Positions 59,578-64,000 of a DNA stretch of 64,000 nt are shown piece by piece. Each line of letters opens with the position of its first letter. Position 1 is the first letter of the stretch. Source of the stretch: Rhodophyticola sp017644125. Lineage in GTDB: Bacteria > Pseudomonadota > Alphaproteobacteria > Rhodobacterales > Rhodobacteraceae. The notes under the pieces are model-generated. The model made no database searches. It saw only the letters and a list, made by a program, of their open reading frames with translations, and had not been told where the DNA came from. A program made the translations under genes and the position numbers. The stretch lies in NCBI RefSeq assembly GCF_042140125.1, contig NZ_CP159473.1; one strand, given 5' to 3'.

Positions 59578-60660
59578 TCAGACGCGAGCGATGAAATAGG
59601 CATTGAGTTCGTCATGGGGCAGTCTATGCGTCTCAACTGACGCAAAGCCGGTCTCGGCGAGGTATTCCTCGGCAGTTTCGACCCCCCACATCGCGCCCAG
59701 TCCGGGGCCGCCCTGACCGATCGAGATCGGCGTGCAATGCATGCTCGAAATCATGTAGAGAAGCGGCGCAAACGGGTGGGCGATGTTGTTTTCCAAGTTG
59801 CGCGAACCGCCGATGTCCTGCATCAGAAAGACACCTTCTTGCCGCAGCGACTGCTTGATGATCCGCAGGAATCCCTTGGGATCGGCCTGGTCATGCACGG
59901 CGTCGAACGCGCAGATCAGGTCGAAGCGGCCGACTGCCTCGCCGGACGACAGGTCGCGCGCCTCGAAACGGAGGTTGCAAACACTATCCGTCCACGCCTC
60001 GGCGCGAGTTGCCTCGAAGGCATCCTCGCAAAGGTCGAAGCCGTGAAACCGGCTGTTTGGAAAAGCACGGGCCAAGGCCAGCATCGCCCGGCCACCGCCG
60101 CAGCCGAAATCGGCGACGTCGATTCCTTCCTCAAGCCGTTCGATCAGGCCCGGCACGATCGGCAGGATCGTTTCCGTCAGGTTCGCCACGACAAGCTGCG
60201 CGCTGTCCTCGGCCATGACTTCGTGAAAGCGGTCGAAGTGGTGATAGCAAAGACCGGCACCGGTGCGGAACCGTTCCAGCATCTCGTCCTCGACTGAGGC
60301 CGCGACACCGATGAACTGGGTCGTGACGGCAATGTTGTCGGGGCTGGCCGCGCGGGTCAGGAAGGCGCCATGCTCCGGCGGCAGCGTGTAGGTGCGGTTT
60401 CTCGGATCGTAGTCCACGACGCCCGAGGTCACCATCACGCCCAGCCATTCGCGCAGGTAGCGTTCGGTCACTCCGGCCCGTTCGGCCAGTGCATCCGAGG
60501 TGAGGCCGGGGTGAGCCGCCAACGCATCGAAGAGACCCGATCGGTGTCCGAGCGAGGTCATGATGGCCAGTGCGGCCTCGTTCAGCGTGCCGACAAAGCG
60601 GTTCGCGAAGGCTTCGGCCTTGGCGGTATCGAAGGCGGGGAGTTGCTTTTTGTATGTCAT
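59578..60660 (-). CDS. Class I SAM-dependent methyltransferase with winged-helix domain
   Basis: The 360-residue protein has an N-terminal winged helix (about 25-100; SGLFDALAAHPGLTSDALAERAGVTERYLREWLGVMVTSGVV) and a C-terminal class I methyltransferase fold (VADFGCGGGRAMLALARAFP about 180-199; LICAFDAVHDQADPKGFLRIIKQSLRQEGVFLMQDI). This is the Rv2258c-like family of O- or S-methyltransferases. It is the first gene of the minus-strand cluster, divergent from the GlxA-type regulator at 60806. Confidence 0.9.
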   Translation of the reverse strand: MTYKKQLPAFDTAKAEAFANRFVGTLNEAALAIMTSLGHRSGLFDALAAHPGLTSDALAERAGVTERYLREWLGVMVTSGVVDYDPRNRTYTLPPEHGAFLTRAASPDNIAVTTQFIGVAASVEDEMLERFRTGAGLCYHHFDRFHEVMAEDSAQLVVANLTETILPIVPGLIERLEEGIDVADFGCGGGRAMLALARAFPNSRFHGFDLCEDAFEATRAEAWTDSVCNLRFEARDLSSGEAVGRFDLICAFDAVHDQADPKGFLRIIKQSLRQEGVFLMQDIGGSRNLENNIAHPFAPLLYMISSMHCTPISIGQGGPGLGAMWGVETAEEYLAETGFASVETHRLPHDELNAYFIARV

Positions 60661-60805
60661 AAGTTGCTCCTGAAAGTGGTGGTATGGACGGCAGACACTG
60701 CCGCTGATCTGCGATGGGTGATGGACGAAGTTGCGTCATTGCGTTAGAAGCATGCAGGAGCTAAACGGTGATAATCGGAACATATTGGGGGGGTATTTCT
60801 CAGAA

Positions 60806-61816
60806 ATGAGCATCAATACAACCGTAATCGGATCACCGCTCGCAGGCACTTCGGTGCTGTTTTCGATCCTTGACGTGCTGGCCTCGGTGGGGCGGGATTG
60901 GGAAATGCTGCACGGAATGCCCGCACAGGTGCCGGGCTTCCAGGTTAGTTTCAGGACCATCGACGGCGCGCCCTATTGGGATGTGAACGGGCGCAAAATC
61001 ACCCCCGATGCGATGCTGGACGAGCGCCCCGAACCAGACGTCATCATCGTGCCGGACCTGCATTTCGACCCGAACGGAGGTTTCCCCGAGGACCATCGAA
61101 AGATCGCGGACTGGATCGCCGCGGCGCATGAGCGGGGCGCAATCGTGACGTCGGTCTGCTCGGGTGCGGTGCTGCTCGGCGCGGCCGGCCTGCTGGACGG
61201 CAAGGAGGCCACGACCCATTGGGGCTATGCCGAGATGCTGGGGCGCAACTTTCCGGACGTGAAGGTGTGCCGAGAGCGCATTCTCGTCCCGGCGGGCGAA
61301 GGCCACCGCGTCGTGACCGCAGGCGGCGTGTCGGCCTGGGCGGACCTTATGCTCTATCTGATCGCACGGTACTCGGGTGCGGACGAGGCGCGGCGGATCG
61401 CCAAGATCTACCTCATCGACCCGCATAGCGAAGGGCAGTTGACCTATGCGTCGCTGACATCGGGGCGTAGCCATGACGACCAACTCATTGCCGATGCGCA
61501 GGTTTGGGCGGCACAGAACTACGACGCACCAAGCCCGGTAACCGCAATGGCGGACCGCGCCCAGATGACCGAGCGCGGCTTCCTGCGGCGCTTCAAGAAG
61601 GCAACGGGCCAGGCGCCGACGGAGTACATTCAGACGCTGCGCATCGAAGAAGCCAAGCAACTGCTTGAGACGACGGCGATGCCGATCGAGGACATTGCGA
61701 CCGAAATAGGATACTCAGAGCCCTCGAGCTTCCGCTCGGCCTTTCGAAAACGCGTCGGGGTTTCGGCATCCGCTTACCGCAGAAAGTGGCAGGCGCTGGC
61801 TCCGATAGAAACGTGA
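60806..61816 (+). CDS. GlxA-family regulator (PfpI-like domain + AraC HTH)
   Basis: The 336-residue protein has a DJ-1/PfpI-like ligand domain (about 5-190; SVCSGAVLLGAAGLLDGKEATTHW with the elbow cysteine) and a C-terminal AraC-type HTH (about 235-330; TAMADRAQMTERGFLRRFKKATGQAPTEYIQTLRIEEAKQLL). It is divergent from the methyltransferase gene and probably activates the cluster in response to an unknown ligand. The ATG at 60806 was chosen; a longer in-frame start at 60731 exists. It differs clearly from the GlxA-type gene at 5020. Confidence 0.9.
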   Translation: MSINTTVIGSPLAGTSVLFSILDVLASVGRDWEMLHGMPAQVPGFQVSFRTIDGAPYWDVNGRKITPDAMLDERPEPDVIIVPDLHFDPNGGFPEDHRKIADWIAAAHERGAIVTSVCSGAVLLGAAGLLDGKEATTHWGYAEMLGRNFPDVKVCRERILVPAGEGHRVVTAGGVSAWADLMLYLIARYSGADEARRIAKIYLIDPHSEGQLTYASLTSGRSHDDQLIADAQVWAAQNYDAPSPVTAMADRAQMTERGFLRRFKKATGQAPTEYIQTLRIEEAKQLLETTAMPIEDIATEIGYSEPSSFRSAFRKRVGVSASAYRRKWQALAPIET

Positions 61817-62262
61817 GCCAGTATCGTCGAATTCTCACGTGAAGTACATACGATTAGATCACACGGCACGTTATCGGGACGTGTCCGACATCCACCCACA
61901 TGAAGCGCGTCATCTTGCCCCTTTGGGTTCCCAACGGATGTAGGAATGCAACTTTGCCTCGGCCAAACAAGGCCTTCATGGGACGGCGGTCATGGCCCTG
62001 AGCAGCCATTGGCCGAGTGACCATCAGCGAAGAAGACCTAACGCCCTGTTCGGGCCGGGCTTGCTTCGTCCCCTATCGCAAATGCCCCTTAAGCCGTGAA
62101 GTGTCGGGCTGGTTCCCGGCCGCCCAACGCGTTGTTGCGGTGTCTGGCACTCAACCCGCAGGGTCCATGTTCGAAACGATCGGGTCCTAATTTACTTACG
62201 CGCTTGCGTCCAGCCGAATAGGAAGCGCGGCAGAACACATCTGCATCCTGCCGCACTTGCAC
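61817..62262. other. Non-coding stretch after the GlxA gene
   Basis: About 445 bases with no credible gene or RNA. A 7-bp stem (GCGGCAG at 62227-62233 with CTGCCGC at 62248-62254) just after the amidase stop could be its mRNA end structure. Otherwise I see nothing. Confidence 0.5.
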
Positions 62263-63585
62263 TCAGACGCCATATTGCTCTCGGGCGTAGCCGCCCAGCC
62301 CCACGGCATCGAGCTTGCTCAGCGGCGCTAGGAACGTCACCTGGATCACCCCCGGCGCGCGCCCGATCTCAATCGCGCCGTTGACCGTCGCCCGGTTGCG
62401 GACTTCGGCCACCGTCATGTCCAAAAGCTTGGCCGCACGCGCCAGACCGTTCTCGATCGCCTCGTTCAGATTGGCTGCCGTCCCGATGACCGAAATCGGT
62501 GCCAGCGCCTCGATCTCGGACACCTGCCATTTCTCGGCCAGGCGCGCGCCCTTCGCCTTTTCGGCATCGGTGAACGGCTTCGCCAAGGGAGGCAGGTCTT
62601 CTTCCAGCGGGAAGAGGACCGGACCGTCCAACGGGTAGTTCTTCACCACCTCGACCTGCAGCGTCACGCTGCCCGCGACATCCATCGTGTGGCCGGCGAT
62701 TTCACCGTCGCCCTGTCCGGCATGCATGTCCCCCATATAGACGCCCGCCCCCTTCACCTTCACCGGACAGACGAGGATCGCACCGGTACGTACGGCGTCG
62801 ATATCCATGTGGCCATCGGTCTTGTGTTCGGCCAGCTGTTCGGCGGTGATGGCGTAATCATGGGGGGCGCCCACTAGAAATGCACCGAAATCGCCCGCAT
62901 TGTGGCTGTCTGGCATCGGCATCGACGGGCAGGTGCCAAGTTGCCCCATGAAGGGGCGCATCCGCACCAGCGTGCCCGGTATATCGGAGGGGGCGAAATT
63001 CAGGATCGAGTGCTGGCGGCTTTCATCGGGCAAGGCCGCATAATGATCGGCACTCTTCGCAATCGCCTCGGCGCCGTCCTTCGGTAGCGTCAGGCCAACG
63101 CTGCGCGTGTCGTCGAAGGTCACGGTGTAGCCATGCACGATCTCGAACGGTTTGACCGCATTGCCGCAGGCATCGCATTTGACCGCGTCCTGGCCGATCC
63201 CCTCGATATGGGTCTCGGGCCAGACAATGTCGCAGGTGGGGCAGCGCGCGGCCACATAGGGGTCTCCCAGGCAGAACCCCTTGGGAGAGCTGTCGTGGCC
63301 GGACGCCGTCGCACTTGAGGTGACCGTTATGTCCCGAATGCGAATGGCGACGCCATCGCCGATCTCGGCGCCATCAATAAAGACAGGCTGTGTCACTTCG
63401 TGGCCGCCCCGCAGGCTGGGCGTGATCATCGGGCCCCAGCAGCCAGGCGCGGTGTTGGCAATGATCGTGCCACCATCCTCGACCGGGCCCAGCATGGGGG
63501 CATCCGGGTCAAGGACGCTATTGGTGAATTCGTGAACGACGACGCTGCGCCGTGCCCGGTTTTTCGGTGTGCTTCCGTCCGCCAT
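62263..63585 (-). CDS. FmdA/AmdA-family amidase (acetamidase/formamidase-like)
   Basis: The 440-residue enzyme matches the formamidase/acetamidase family: VPDPDAP-like LDPDAPMLGPVEDGGT, GVYMGDMHAGQGDGEIAGHTMDVAGSVTLQVEV (metal site) and the central GDPYVAARCPTCDIVWPETHIEGIGQDAVKCDACGNAVKPFEI. The last part holds a CxxC...CxxC zinc ribbon that is unusual relative to classical FmdA, where it may be absent. Substrate is a short amide or perhaps a related metabolite. The ATG at 63585 has AAAAGGGAGGTGAGG upstream. It stands alone. Confidence 0.87.
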   Translation of the reverse strand: MADGSTPKNRARRSVVVHEFTNSVLDPDAPMLGPVEDGGTIIANTAPGCWGPMITPSLRGGHEVTQPVFIDGAEIGDGVAIRIRDITVTSSATASGHDSSPKGFCLGDPYVAARCPTCDIVWPETHIEGIGQDAVKCDACGNAVKPFEIVHGYTVTFDDTRSVGLTLPKDGAEAIAKSADHYAALPDESRQHSILNFAPSDIPGTLVRMRPFMGQLGTCPSMPMPDSHNAGDFGAFLVGAPHDYAITAEQLAEHKTDGHMDIDAVRTGAILVCPVKVKGAGVYMGDMHAGQGDGEIAGHTMDVAGSVTLQVEVVKNYPLDGPVLFPLEEDLPPLAKPFTDAEKAKGARLAEKWQVSEIEALAPISVIGTAANLNEAIENGLARAAKLLDMTVAEVRNRATVNGAIEIGRAPGVIQVTFLAPLSKLDAVGLGGYAREQYGV

Positions 63586-63863
63586 TCTACCTCACCTCCC
63601 TTTTGAAGCTCCGTCCCGCAATGATACGTTACAGGGTGCAAACCGCAAGATTTTACCTCCTCAACCGCGGCCAGTACTTGTACAGACTTTGCCTTGCGCA
63701 AACCGGAAGGGGATACTGTGTTCGGCCCGAAGCGAGCCTTCACCACGAGGGACTGCGCTGTAGTGCAGCGTCCCGGAAGCGGACCTCAGCGGGTTTTGCC
63801 GGCGGTTTTGGATGGGATGGCAAAAGTCTTGACGCATGATTCAGGGTGCGACGTAATCCCGAT
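63586..63863. other. Intergenic region downstream of the amidase promoter
   Basis: About 280 bases; holds the amidase ribosome site near 63590-63604 (minus strand) and presumably promoters in both directions. Short open frames here overlap one another and look non-coding. Confidence 0.5.
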
Positions 63864-64000
63864 ATGAGATCAGATCAGATTGAGAACGGCATCAAGTTGC
63901 TTGTGGGATTGGCGGGATGGGCAGCCAAGCCCGGCTTTCTTGGCGCCATAACAACTTCTCTTTCCACCAGGGATCTTGCAAAGAAGATCATGGCCGATGC
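63864..64000 (+). CDS. Hypothetical protein, N-terminal part (runs off window)
   Basis: An open frame begins at ATG 63864 (MRSDQIENGIKLLVGLAG ... TRDLAKKIMAD) and runs to the window end. It looks amphipathic, and there is no clear ribosome site. Too short to identify. Confidence 0.35.
   Translation, partial: MRSDQIENGIKLLVGLAGWAAKPGFLGAITTSLSTRDLAKKIMAD

Noticed and set aside
63552..63839. 95-codon open frame overlapping the amidase start region
   Set aside because: Overlaps the amidase ribosome site on the opposite strand and has no protein-like pattern.
1..64000. CRISPR array
   Set aside because: No series of regularly spaced direct repeats seen; the only short tandem repeat is two copies at 35678-35708.

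Overview
The window looks like a chromosomal segment of an alphaproteobacterium of the Rhodobacteraceae (Roseobacter/Paracoccus-like). The evidence is the high GC content, a ChpT-type histidine phosphotransferase, a permuted two-piece tmRNA with tag ANDNRAPAMALAA, the pair dmdA-acuI for dimethylsulfoniopropionate (DMSP) demethylation, trgA-trgB-cysK as described for Rhodobacter sphaeroides, olsB-olsA for ornithine lipids, and several small protein families typical of the group (DUF3553, DUF4169, DUF5368, DUF1127). No database search was possible; all names come from reading motifs and gene order.

Layout. 0-17.3 kb is core chromosome: end of lpxB, YbaK-type deacylase, glnE, a GlxA-type regulator, class II DAHP synthase, a PAS protein, yicC, gmk, gamma carbonic anhydrase, chpT, olsBA, a ThiE-like protein, a TrmJ-like methylase, ctaA and a M32 carboxypeptidase. 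17.3-17.5 kb holds an IS5-family transposase remnant. 17.6-33.8 kb continues with an outer-membrane-like protein, a crotonase, thioesterase, speD, an SQR-like flavoprotein behind an FNR-like box, rplM-rpsI, a polyamine-type ABC transporter without its binding protein, tusA, ccdA, an alpha/beta hydrolase-P450 pair, fumC, a PmtA-like methyltransferase and SspB. 34.0-34.35 kb is the tmRNA gene. 34.4-41.8 kb carries a LysR/DUF1127 pair, a PotD-like binding protein, a FadR regulator with a clear palindromic operator, DUF2182-DUF1326-DinB and dmdA-acuI. 42.0-50.5 kb carries photolyase, cfa, trgA-trgB-cysK, a large MscS channel and AlaX.

From tRNA-Ser(GGA) at 50.75 kb onward the DNA is accessory: a decayed large serine recombinase, a HigBA-type toxin-antitoxin pair, a DMT exporter with a divergent Lrp/AsnC regulator, a complete IS3-family element that interrupts a small ORF, then a regulator-linked cluster (isochorismatase-like hydrolase, RidA, a short secreted protein, FAD monooxygenase, DUF1127, methyltransferase, divergent GlxA regulator), and an FmdA/AmdA-type amidase. 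This is the most likely place for an undescribed small-molecule pathway in the window.

Links between genes: dmdA and acuI together handle DMSP demethylation and acrylate-derived acryloyl-CoA. olsB and olsA make ornithine lipid, while pmtA-like and cfa modify phospholipids. trgAB-cysK is a tellurite/cysteine locus. chpT and the CtrA-like boxes at 8.46 and 11.42 kb suggest part of the first third is tied to the CtrA phosphorelay.
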